This document shows, piece after piece, positions 7,653-14,786 of a DNA stretch of 17,270 nt (its first letter is position 1; every line of letters begins with the position of its first letter). This DNA comes from JBBKWG01 sp037968835 (GTDB taxonomy: Bacteria; Pseudomonadota; Alphaproteobacteria; Rhodobacterales; Rhodobacteraceae). The notes beneath the pieces were generated by a model, which was not told the origin of the DNA, ran no database searches, and saw nothing but the letters and a program-made list of their open reading frames with translations. The position numbers and the translations under genes were made by a program. The stretch is taken from the NCBI GenBank assembly GCA_037968835.1, contig JBBKWG010000297.1:1-17270 (forward strand), in the 5' to 3' direction.

Positions 7653-7904
7653 ATGCAATGCGTCTTTGTCCAGATCCGCTGCAAGCCCGGCAAAACCTAC
7701 GACGTCGCTCGCGAGATCTACCTGCGCGAGATCGTGTCCGAGCTTTATTCGACAAGCGGCGATTTCGATCTGATGGCCAAGATTTATATTCCGGCGGAAA
7801 AGGATATCGGCGTCTTCATCAACGAGGGGCTGCTGGGGATTCCCAATATCGACCGGTCTCTGACGACGATCACTTTCAAGGCAATCCATTCCGACGGAGC
7901 ATGA
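7653..7904 (+). CDS. Stand-alone Lrp/AsnC ligand-binding (RAM) domain protein
   Basis: Small protein of 83 residues that corresponds to the C-terminal effector-binding half of Lrp/AsnC regulators, without the N-terminal helix-turn-helix. The pattern MQCVFVQIRCKPGK (1-14), SGDFDLMAKIYIP (about 37-49) and GIPNIDRSLTTITF (about 63-76) matches the beta-alpha-beta RAM fold, including the 'G.yDl..ki' strand and the 'T.i.f' final strand. The start at 7653 is supported by AAGGAG at 7640-7645. Such stand-alone RAM proteins form oligomers and may bind amino acids or modulate partner regulators; their roles are poorly known. It diverges from the soe-like operon, a placement that suggests a link. It converges with the coiled-coil gene, 22 bases apart. 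Confidence 0.85.
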   Translation: MQCVFVQIRCKPGKTYDVAREIYLREIVSELYSTSGDFDLMAKIYIPAEKDIGVFINEGLLGIPNIDRSLTTITFKAIHSDGA

Positions 7905-7926
7905 CGTCGCACATGGGACCGACGGA

Positions 7927-8256
7927 TTACCCCGATTGGTTGACGCGTTCGATGTAGCTGCGCAATTCATCCGATTCATGCCGTGCGGCGCGCAGACCGT
8001 CCATTGCCGCCCGCAATTCAGCCTCGGTCTGGGTGAGTTGATTGGAAAGATCGGATTCGCGTTTGTGCAGATAGTCGATTGCCTGGTCGCGCTCGTCTTC
8101 GGCCTGATGCAATTCCTGCGCCATCCGATCAAGGTCATCCATGTCCGAACGTGTCACACGCGTGATCCGCGAGATCAGCCAATGCGCAAACCAGCCGGCA
8201 AGAAAGGCAACGAACAGAATCGCGGCGGTCGCGACGATGAATTCCGATCCGTTCAC
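7927..8256 (-). CDS. Membrane-anchored coiled-coil small protein
   Basis: Protein of 109 residues with an N-terminal transmembrane helix (about residues 6-28, ATAAILFVAFLAGWFAHWLI) followed by a long charged helix (about 36-105) with heptad-like spacing and many Glu, Asp, Arg and Gln, which predicts a coiled coil. It starts with GTG, which overlaps the TGA of the upstream OmpA-like gene (GTGA), so the two genes are translated together. I do not recognise a named family. The topology, one short anchor and a cytoplasmic or periplasmic rod, together with the OmpA-like partner, suggests a role at the cell envelope, but this is inference. It converges with the RAM gene with no terminator visible between them. 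Confidence 0.8.
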   Translation of the reverse strand: MNGSEFIVATAAILFVAFLAGWFAHWLISRITRVTRSDMDDLDRMAQELHQAEDERDQAIDYLHKRESDLSNQLTQTEAELRAAMDGLRAARHESDELRSYIERVNQSG

Positions 8257-10139
8257 GGTTTCTTTTCCTCAATGCTTTCCTCGGCGTTGGCATCCTCGGC
8301 GCTCTCATCAGGCAGCACAAGCTGGAACTCGATCCGGCGGTTTGCTTCGCGCCCCGCCTCGGTCTCGTTGTCAGCGATCGGCTTTTCCTCACCGTAACCC
8401 AGTGCGGTCAGGTTCGAAGTCAGAACACGCCGCGCCATGATGGCATTCAGCACCGAATCCGCACGCGCTTGCGACAACTGCTGATTCATGATTTCGCGTC
8501 CCTGACTATCCGTGTGACCACCGATTTCGATCTGGACCGACTGACAATTGCGAAGCAATTCGGCGATAGCATCAATTGTATTCATTGCCTCGCCTTCGAT
8601 CTCGGACGATGACGGCTCAAAGGTGATCTTTCGCTTGTTCGTGGCCTCGTTGATGGACGCAACGCATTCTTCCGGAGTGGGCAACCCGGCAAGCGGATCG
8701 AGTTCCTTGGAATAAGTGACATCCAACGTGAACTTCGCACCGTCCTTTAGCTTGGACGATAAAATGCGCGAGATTTCCGCTTTTGCGTCAGGACGACCGG
8801 ATATGCCGGTGATGTCGACGTTGTCGGGTGTAACCATCGCGACGCCGTTGTTGAGAAGCGCCAGTGCTTCGAGGGAGGAAAGCACGCGGCTTGGCCATCC
8901 CGGTGGAAGATCCTCCGCGATTCGGGTTGCCGGGTAAATCCGGTTGGCTCCGAAATGCGCGGCGGCGAAGCTTTCCACCGCGGCGCGTGTGGCTTCGTCG
9001 CCAAGACGGCCGCGCAACTGCACGAGTCCTTCCGGAGAGCGCGTAGCGACGAATTCGATCGGTGCCTGAGTCTCGGATTCGCTTTTCTCGGGAAGCGCGG
9101 GCAAGACCGCATTCAGTGAAAAGACGTCGGGCAGGGCATTTTCCAACTCGCCCATTCTCCGGTCGAATGCCGCGGCCGACGTGCCTTGCGGCACCACCAG
9201 CGTGATGTCGGCATTCGAAAATGTCAGCGTGCCGCCGCCGATATCGCCGAGTGCTGCAATCCCGAATTCAACCGCTTCACCCCAGCGGGTCGAGGGCGTT
9301 CCAAGTCCTAATGTGCAACTGGCATCGCCCGAAAGCCCCACCGCGATTGCGGCTGCGAGGATGGTATCGCGGGCGGCTTCCGTGTCGGCAGAGCAGGCAT
9401 CAAACCGCGCGCTCTTTTCGTCGATGACAAATCGAAGTGTGAATGGGGCGATCACCGGGCGTGGTGACGTGATGTTGAGCGCCAGTGCGACCCCGGCAGG
9501 CGCGTCGTTGTTCAACTTTTTCTCAAGGCGCTTTTTATCTTCCGGACTGGCGGCAACTGCCGTGATCGCAACCCGGGACGCAGTGATCGAAACCTTGGAC
9601 CGGGGCAGATCGTCCAATGCGTCGAGCCCGAACGATAACGCGAGATCCCATCCAGGCGGCGGCGCGAAGTCGGCACTCTCCAGCAGATCTGTGATCTTTG
9701 CAGTTCCTGCGATCCGGCGAGCACGCTCGACAATCGTATCGGGGTCGGATTCGAGCGGAACCAACCCGATCAGCGACAAACCGTCGTCGTTCTTGAGGAT
9801 TTCTACGGCAAACGGCGGTGCAGGGATGGCATCGGTTGCTTCGACAGCCATGTCGTCGATGATTCGGGACGCGTCAACGACAGTTCCAGCCAGACTGAGC
9901 GCCGCGAATCTGGTGGCTTCGTCGGGTGCCGTGCCATTCATGGTGATGGAAAGTCCGTTGACCGACAACTCGGCCCAGTCGAGACCCGCTTGCGAGAGGA
10001 CAAGACCGATGTCAGTCAATGCTTTCGCCTCGACCCGGTCCTTTGCCCAGAAAGCCGCACCAAGGCAGGCACTCGCCGCAATGACAATCGCGATGAGGTG
10101 GGGCAGGTAACTGCCGGGGGAAAGGCGTGGTCGGCTCAT
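8253..10139 (-). CDS. OmpA-family protein with N-terminal anchor and BON-like repeats
   Basis: Envelope protein of 628 residues. A transmembrane helix lies at about residues 13-31 (HLIAIVIAASACLGAAFW), so the protein is probably anchored in the inner membrane rather than exported as a barrel. The middle (about 60-480) consists of BON-like alpha/beta modules with an internal repeat: PPPGWDLALSFGLDALDDL (160-178) recurs as LPPGWPSRVLSSLEALALL (411-429), with the following strands also alike. The C-terminus (about 497-607) is an OmpA peptidoglycan-binding domain with ITFEP (505), GGHTDSQGRE (537-545 region) and NRRIEF (600-605). A short acidic tail follows. It would link the inner membrane to the cell wall. 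First gene of a coupled pair with the coiled-coil gene (GTGA overlap); ubiA lies 36 bases upstream on the same strand. Start ATG has a weak RBS. Confidence 0.88.
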   Translation of the reverse strand: MSRPRLSPGSYLPHLIAIVIAASACLGAAFWAKDRVEAKALTDIGLVLSQAGLDWAELSVNGLSITMNGTAPDEATRFAALSLAGTVVDASRIIDDMAVEATDAIPAPPFAVEILKNDDGLSLIGLVPLESDPDTIVERARRIAGTAKITDLLESADFAPPPGWDLALSFGLDALDDLPRSKVSITASRVAITAVAASPEDKKRLEKKLNNDAPAGVALALNITSPRPVIAPFTLRFVIDEKSARFDACSADTEAARDTILAAAIAVGLSGDASCTLGLGTPSTRWGEAVEFGIAALGDIGGGTLTFSNADITLVVPQGTSAAAFDRRMGELENALPDVFSLNAVLPALPEKSESETQAPIEFVATRSPEGLVQLRGRLGDEATRAAVESFAAAHFGANRIYPATRIAEDLPPGWPSRVLSSLEALALLNNGVAMVTPDNVDITGISGRPDAKAEISRILSSKLKDGAKFTLDVTYSKELDPLAGLPTPEECVASINEATNKRKITFEPSSSEIEGEAMNTIDAIAELLRNCQSVQIEIGGHTDSQGREIMNQQLSQARADSVLNAIMARRVLTSNLTALGYGEEKPIADNETEAGREANRRIEFQLVLPDESAEDANAEESIEEKKP

Positions 10140-10175
10140 GCGGCTCTAGTTAGTCCGCTCGTGCGGCCTGTGCAA

Positions 10176-11177
10176 TCAGACGAAATGCGCCACGGCGAGA
10201 AACAGCACAGGTATCAGCCCCGCGTTGCGATTCGAGCGGAACAGTCGCAGGCAATTTTCGGGGTTGTCGATATCAAGCTGGCGAAGCTGCCATGCGAGGT
10301 GCCAGCCAAAAGCCCACACACCGATTAGGGCCAATGCCAGTGCAAGCGCGTTGACCGTCGGTGCCAGTGCGGCGATCAGCCCTGCTGCAAACAGGAAAAC
10401 CGACGCGACAAGAAACCATTTCAGCCACTTCGCGGTGTCCCGGCCAAAAAGTCGGGCCGTCGATTTCACACCGATCATGGCGTCGTCCTCTGTGTCTTGA
10501 TGGGCATAAATCGTGTCGTAGAAGAGCGTCCACGCGATCCCGCCCGCGTAGATCAGAACGGCAGGCCAAGCGAGACTTCCAGTCGCCGCAGTCCACGCAA
10601 GCAGCGCACCCCAGTTGAACGCCAGTCCCAGAAAGATCTGCGGCCACCAGGTAAATCGCTTTGCAAAAGGGTAGACAGCGATCAACGCCAGAGATGCGAC
10701 GCCGAGCCATATCGCCTGCCAATAGAAGGTCAGCAAAATGATGAAAGCCAGCAACGCCTGCAGAACCATCCAGCTTGCAGCTTGGCGCACACTTACCTGT
10801 CCTGACGGAATTGGGCGCGACCGGGTGCGCGCGACCGAGGCATCGAAATCGCGGTCGGTGATGTCGTTCCAAGTGCAGCCCGCACCCCGCATGAGCCAGG
10901 CTCCCATTGCGCATCCCGTCGCGATCCACAGATGCTCGCCGGTGAAACGGCCCTGCATAAGAGACGCGGCGCCCAACCCCCAAAAACAGGGGATCAGCAG
11001 CAGCCAAGTGCCAATAGGTCGGTCCGCCCGACTTAGTCTCAGATACGGGCGCAGCGCGGTCGGTGCATAGCGATCGACCCAATTGCCACGAACGGCGTCG
11101 GCAACTTGCCCTGTCGCACCATTTTCAGGTGTCATGTCTGGCGTCCCGCCGGTGCCGGTCATATGGTCGCTTCCCAT
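10176..11177 (-). CDS. ubiA: 4-hydroxybenzoate polyprenyltransferase
   Basis: Integral membrane prenyltransferase that attaches the polyprenyl chain to 4-hydroxybenzoate in ubiquinone synthesis. Both Asp-rich motifs are present: NDITDRDFD at residues 104-112 and DTIYAHQDTEDD at 221-232, along with TRSRPIPSG (118-126) and KSTARLFG. Many hydrophobic helices follow the usual nine-helix pattern. At 333 residues it is slightly longer than the usual 290-320. The extra length is an unconserved-looking N-terminus, so the true start may be Met6 or Met15 (around 11162 or 11135) instead of 11177. The start shown here shares the bases CATG with the start of the divergent rsmE gene. It lies upstream of the OmpA-like gene on the same strand with a 36-base gap. 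Confidence 0.93.
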   Translation of the reverse strand: MGSDHMTGTGGTPDMTPENGATGQVADAVRGNWVDRYAPTALRPYLRLSRADRPIGTWLLLIPCFWGLGAASLMQGRFTGEHLWIATGCAMGAWLMRGAGCTWNDITDRDFDASVARTRSRPIPSGQVSVRQAASWMVLQALLAFIILLTFYWQAIWLGVASLALIAVYPFAKRFTWWPQIFLGLAFNWGALLAWTAATGSLAWPAVLIYAGGIAWTLFYDTIYAHQDTEDDAMIGVKSTARLFGRDTAKWLKWFLVASVFLFAAGLIAALAPTVNALALALALIGVWAFGWHLAWQLRQLDIDNPENCLRLFRSNRNAGLIPVLFLAVAHFV

Positions 11178-11898
11178 GAAAAGCGCAAAAGTCAGGCTCT
11201 GTGTAGATCACCCGCTGGGCGCGGGGCAAACGGTTCCTTTGAACCGTGATCAGGCACATTACCTGTTCAGTGTCATGCGCCTTGGGGCCGGGGACTCGGT
11301 TCTCGTATTCAACGGAACGGCCGGCGAATGGCGCGCCGACGTGGCAGAGACCGGCAAACGGAGCGGAACATTGCTGTGTGTCGAACAGTCCGCTCCCCAA
11401 CGTAATCCACCCGATCTCTGGCTTTTATTTGCGCCGATAAAGAAAGTCCGGACAGATTTCATCGTCGAGAAAGCAGCCGAGATGGGCGCGGCGCGGATAT
11501 GCCCGGTGCAGACCGATTTCACCAACGCCGAGCGCATCCGCCGCGACCGGTTGCAGTCTCATGCGGTCGAAGCTGCCGAGCAATGCGGCGGCACTTTCGT
11601 TCCCGAAGTCGCGGAACTGGAGCGGCTGGACAAAGTGCTTCCCGGCTGGCCAACGGACCGGCGGCTGATGTTCTGTGACGAGGCGCTGGCGGGGGCGGAA
11701 CATTCGTTGCCGTCGATACCGGGGCCGTGGGCGATCCTGATCGGTCCCGAAGGCGGTTTTTCCAATGCCGAGCGGCAGAAATTGGCGGGGATGGAACAAG
11801 CGTTTGCGGTCTCGCTGGGGCCACGTATCCTGCGCGCCGATACTGCCGCAGTTGCTGCGATAACGCTTTGGCAGGCGTCGTTGGGGGATTGGGTATGA
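11176..11898 (+). CDS. rsmE: 16S rRNA (uracil(1498)-N(3))-methyltransferase
   Basis: SPOUT-class RNA methyltransferase of 240 residues, the usual family length; it methylates U1498 of 16S rRNA. An N-terminal PUA-like part has LNRDQAHYLFSVMRLGAGD (22-40), which holds the family motif 'H...VLR...GD'. The knotted C-terminal domain shows FAPIKKVRTDFIVEKAAEMG (85-104), EAAEQCGGTFVPEV (132-145), LIGPEGGFSNAE (188-199) and LGPRILRADTA (214-224), which form the S-adenosylmethionine site. The EQCGR motif reads EQCGG here, a small departure. The start at 11176 gives the normal N-terminus; it has no strong RBS. It is divergent from ubiA and its TGA overlaps the ATG of the next gene, which starts a four-gene run ending in gshA. 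Confidence 0.94.
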   Translation: MKSAKVRLCVDHPLGAGQTVPLNRDQAHYLFSVMRLGAGDSVLVFNGTAGEWRADVAETGKRSGTLLCVEQSAPQRNPPDLWLLFAPIKKVRTDFIVEKAAEMGAARICPVQTDFTNAERIRRDRLQSHAVEAAEQCGGTFVPEVAELERLDKVLPGWPTDRRLMFCDEALAGAEHSLPSIPGPWAILIGPEGGFSNAERQKLAGMEQAFAVSLGPRILRADTAAVAAITLWQASLGDWV

Positions 11899-12605
11899 TG
11901 GACCCAGTTGTTCGCCTCCACTTGTTTTTCGCTAAGTCGAATGACCGTGCCGTGATTCTTCGACAGGGCCCTAGCAAGGTGTTCCGGCTTATACTCTGGC
12001 ATCGCGACACCGACTCGTTCGAGGACGGTCAGTGGCTCAAGCAGAAAGTTTACGTCGACCGCTGCGATCTGTCGCCGGATGGGCAGCATTTCCTTTACTT
12101 CACGCTTGGCGGCGACTGGAGCGGCGAGAGCGAAGGCGCTTATACAGCTCTCTCGCGCCCCCCGTATTTCACAGCTTTGTCGCTGTTCCCGGAAGGGAGC
12201 ACCTGGGGCGGGGGCGGAAGGTTCCTCGACGATCGACTTTATGTCGCTGACGGCGGAAATGACATCATCGGACGCGACGCAGGGCTTGTTCGTCTGCACC
12301 GTAAGTCGCCAAGTCGCGATTGCCCGAGCGGCTTGCATCACGTGGACGGGCGATGCGCAAAACTTGGCCGCGAGAAGGCTGAGCGCGCATTTGCGCGAGT
12401 GGTTCCGACGGCCCCGGCACTTAGTCTTTATGATACGCGAGGCGGTGTCCTCTATCGCCGATTGGGCGAAGAACTGCAGCTTATTCGCGACTTCAACGAC
12501 ATGAGCTTCGAGCCGATGCAAGCGCCCTACGATTGGCGCGATGATCACGAACAGGACGCACCACCCGCCGCCTGGCATCCGCTTGATCAGGATCCGCAGA
12601 AATGA
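11895..12605 (+). CDS. Unrecognised 236-residue protein between rsmE and gshA
   Basis: The start ATG at 11895 overlaps the rsmE stop codon and is followed at once by a second ATG (11898). The protein is soluble-looking, with no signal peptide or membrane helix. It is rich in aromatic residues and glycine in the middle (about residues 70-120: YFTLGGDWSGESEGAYTALS and a GGGGRF stretch). Further on, a cysteine pair flanks a short loop (DCPSGLHHVDGRC). The C-terminal third has DTRGGVLYRRLGEELQLIRD followed by an acidic Pro-rich tail. These look like beta-rich, repeated short units. I do not recognise a family. Its stop overlaps the next start (ATGA), so it is coupled with the 168-residue gene and probably cotranscribed with rsmE and gshA. 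Confidence 0.8.
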   Translation: MMDPVVRLHLFFAKSNDRAVILRQGPSKVFRLILWHRDTDSFEDGQWLKQKVYVDRCDLSPDGQHFLYFTLGGDWSGESEGAYTALSRPPYFTALSLFPEGSTWGGGGRFLDDRLYVADGGNDIIGRDAGLVRLHRKSPSRDCPSGLHHVDGRCAKLGREKAERAFARVVPTAPALSLYDTRGGVLYRRLGEELQLIRDFNDMSFEPMQAPYDWRDDHEQDAPPAAWHPLDQDPQK

Positions 12606-13108
12606 GCGGATTCGTCCGGCCGGAAATTTCGGATGCGGTCTATAGGTGGCGCGAAATTGTTGTGGGCTTGCCGACCGCTGCCATCGGTCTCTGGCTGGCT
12701 GCGACATCTTACGGCGCGCTGTTCCTGATTGGATGCGGATTTGCGGCAGGCGGTGCGGCCCTTGTTGTGGCCGGCATTCAACGCGGCCGTTTTCGCAGCG
12801 CCGAACGGGCGGCCGGTGTCGTTCAGATCGATGAGCGACAGATTACATATTTCGGACCCTTTGGCGGCGGCGCCGTTGCAGTCGAAGATGTCCGGAGCAT
12901 CGCTGTTGACCCGGAACGTAAATGGGTCTTGACGGATGCCAGCCACCAGACTTTGACGATCCCCATGGGTGCGGAAGGTGCCGAAGAATTGTTCGACGCA
13001 TTTACCGCACTGCCAGGTGTCACCGGACGCGCCCTGATAGAGGCAAAGGAAAACCCTGTGTCCCAGCGCACAATCATCTGGGAAAAACCACAGGCTCGGT
13101 TGCATTGA
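12602..13108 (+). CDS. Unrecognised 168-residue protein with two membrane helices
   Basis: The ATG overlaps the stop of the 236-residue gene (ATGA). Two transmembrane helices form a hairpin at about residues 18-60 (IVVGLPTAAIGLWLAATSYG, then GALFLIGCGFAAGGAALVVAG). The following cytoplasmic part (about 72-145) alternates short strands: VVQIDERQITYFGPFGGG, VAVEDVRSIAVD, KWVLTDASHQTLTIPM. These end in a helix GAEELFDAFTALPG. This hairpin-plus-strands layout resembles bacterial PH-like membrane proteins, but that is only a fold-level impression. No function is assigned. It ends 57 bases before gshA on the same strand. Confidence 0.8.
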   Translation: MSGFVRPEISDAVYRWREIVVGLPTAAIGLWLAATSYGALFLIGCGFAAGGAALVVAGIQRGRFRSAERAAGVVQIDERQITYFGPFGGGAVAVEDVRSIAVDPERKWVLTDASHQTLTIPMGAEGAEELFDAFTALPGVTGRALIEAKENPVSQRTIIWEKPQARLH

Positions 13109-13165
13109 CTTCACAAGCGTTTCGCGCAAGTCAACGGGACTGACCCCGACCGGAGCACAATCCAA

Positions 13166-14536
13166 ATGTCGATACCACAATCCGGAGGCGGCCCGGTCGA
13201 ACGCAAGGAACAGCTTGCCGAATATCTCGCTGCTGGTTGCAGGCCAAAAGCCGAATGGCGGATCGGGACGGAGCACGAAAAGTTCGGATACTGCAAGGAT
13301 ACGCTCGAGCCGCTTCCCTATGAAGGCGATCGTTCGATTCAGGCGGTTTTGGAAGGGCTGCGCGATCGTTTCGGTTGGGCACCTGTGACCGAGGCTGGCC
13401 TGATCATCGGTCTGGAGAAGAACGGCGCCAATGTCTCGCTTGAGCCGGGCGGACAATTGGAACTCAGCGGCGCTCCGTTGGAAACGATTCACCAGACCTG
13501 CGACGAGGTAAACGTACATCTGCTGGAGGTGAAATCAGTTGCTGACGAGATAGGTGTCGGTTTCATCGGCCTTGGCGCCGCGCCGCATTGGACGCACGAC
13601 GAAATGCCGCTGATGCCAAAGGGCCGCTACAAGCTCATGGACAGCTACATGCGCGAAGTCGGAACGATGGGTACGTCGATGATGCGACGGACGTGTACGG
13701 TTCAGGTGAACCTCGACTTCGGATCGGAGTCGGACATGGTCCAGAAATTGCGCGTTTCGCTGGCGCTTCAGCCCGTTGCCACTGCGCTATTCGCCAATTC
13801 GCCTTTCTTCGAGGGCAAGCTCAACGGCCATAAGTCCTGGCGCTCGCGTATCTGGCGCGACCTCGATGCGACGCGGACGGGAACGCTGCCGTTTGTTTTC
13901 GATGAGGGCTTTGGGTTCGAGAGCTACGTCGAATACGCGCTCGATGTGCCGATGTACTTCGTTTACCGCGACGGGAAATACATCAACGCTCTGGGCCAGT
14001 CGTTCCGTGACTTCATGGACGGCAACCTTCCGGCGTTGCCGGGCGAGCGTCCGACTCTGTCCGACTGGGCAGATCATTTGACGACGATTTTTCCCGAAGC
14101 GCGCCTGAAGAAGTTCATCGAGATGCGCGGCGCGGATGGCGGTCCGTGGCGTCGTCTCTGTGCGCTGCCAGCGTTCTGGGTCGGCCTGATGTACGACCAG
14201 ACCGCGCTCGATGCGGCCTGGGATCTGGTCAAGGATTGGGACAACGCGACCCGCGAAGAACTCCGCGTTGCTGCTTCGATTGATGGGCTGCAAGCTAAGG
14301 TCGATGATATCGATATGCACGAACTTGCGCGACAAACAGTTGAGATCGCCGATGCGGGGCTCCGCGCCCGCGCGATGCCGGGTGCAGGTGGGTTGGTCCC
14401 GGACGAAACCCATTTCTTGAACGCTTTGAAGGAATCGATCGAGTCGGGCGAGACACCGGCTGACGAGTTGATCCGCCGGTTCGAGACGGACTGGAATGGC
14501 GACGTAACGAAAGTATTCGCCGAATACAGTTACTGA
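13166..14536 (+). CDS. gshA: Glutamate--cysteine ligase, plant/alphaproteobacterial type
   Basis: ATP-dependent ligase of 456 residues that joins L-glutamate and L-cysteine to gamma-glutamylcysteine, the first step of glutathione synthesis, in the cytoplasm. The motifs GTEHEKFGY (34-42) and SLEPGGQLELSGAPLETIH (91-109) are in the expected places, and MRRTCTVQVNLDF lies near 174-186. Length and these motifs fit the class shared by alphaproteobacteria and plants (about 450 residues), not the E. coli type. A weak RBS (CGGAG) precedes the ATG. It is the last gene of the rsmE-to-gshA run. No terminator is seen after it; an IS begins 138 bases downstream. Confidence 0.94.
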   Translation: MSIPQSGGGPVERKEQLAEYLAAGCRPKAEWRIGTEHEKFGYCKDTLEPLPYEGDRSIQAVLEGLRDRFGWAPVTEAGLIIGLEKNGANVSLEPGGQLELSGAPLETIHQTCDEVNVHLLEVKSVADEIGVGFIGLGAAPHWTHDEMPLMPKGRYKLMDSYMREVGTMGTSMMRRTCTVQVNLDFGSESDMVQKLRVSLALQPVATALFANSPFFEGKLNGHKSWRSRIWRDLDATRTGTLPFVFDEGFGFESYVEYALDVPMYFVYRDGKYINALGQSFRDFMDGNLPALPGERPTLSDWADHLTTIFPEARLKKFIEMRGADGGPWRRLCALPAFWVGLMYDQTALDAAWDLVKDWDNATREELRVAASIDGLQAKVDDIDMHELARQTVEIADAGLRARAMPGAGGLVPDETHFLNALKESIESGETPADELIRRFETDWNGDVTKVFAEYSY

Positions 14537-14674
14537 GGTTCGAGGCCTGAATAACGGGAAAACCGGGAACGCGTCTGACAATCCAAGCAAGGATCAGTTG
14601 CGCGCGACTTTTTCATCGACTCTTTCGAGAAGCCCATCGGCGTGACTGTCGTTTCGATGCCGATCGAAACGGTG
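14537..14674. other. Flank between gshA and the IS, open-frame remnants
   Basis: No complete gene is visible. A plus-strand frame open from 14579 to 14674 has codon-like composition (encoding FFIDSFEKPIGVTVV, then SMPIETV) but no start codon before ATG at 14657. Another plus frame upstream (from about 14547) encodes NNGKTGNASDNPSKDQLRA and stops at 14630. Together they could be one small gene with a frameshift near 14605. A minus-strand frame is open over the same bases. Coding status is unresolved. Confidence 0.3.
14671..14674. repeat. Possible target-site duplication, left copy (GGTG)
   Basis: GGTG directly precedes the left terminal repeat of the IS and directly follows the right one (16238-16241). 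A 4-bp match at both sides has about a 1 in 256 chance of being random, so it is suggestive rather than proof. Confidence 0.5.
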
Positions 14675-14710
14675 GATATCGGTGAAGAACTCATGCCACC
14701 AGATGTTGCG
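14675..14710 (+). repeat. IS left terminal inverted repeat
   Basis: The outer 16 bases GATATCGGTGAAGAAC (14675-14690) are the exact reverse complement of 16222-16237. The following 20 bases match the right end at 12 positions, including an ATGTTG block at 14703-14708. Confidence 0.85.
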
Positions 14711-14751
14711 TTTTGGTCCTCTGATTTCCCTTGATTGCGCTCTAACTCAAT

Positions 14752-14773
14752 GATTCAATTAACTTATTGAATC
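14752..14773. promoter_or_regulatory. AT-rich hairpin before the transposase RBS
   Basis: GATTCAAT (14752-14759) and ATTGAATC (14766-14773) form a perfect 8-bp inverted repeat with a 6-base loop. It ends one base before the Shine-Dalgarno GGAGGG (14774-14779). Its AT content stands out from the surrounding GC-rich DNA. It could be an operator for the transposase or an RNA hairpin that limits its translation, a common device in IS elements. Confidence 0.5.
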
Positions 14774-14786
14774 GGAGGGCGCTCTC

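Noticed and set aside
11559..12707. 382-codon minus-strand open frame over rsmE and the 236-residue gene
   Set aside because: It covers the conserved rsmE 3' end and two coupled genes on the other strand; composition is low in recognisable motifs.
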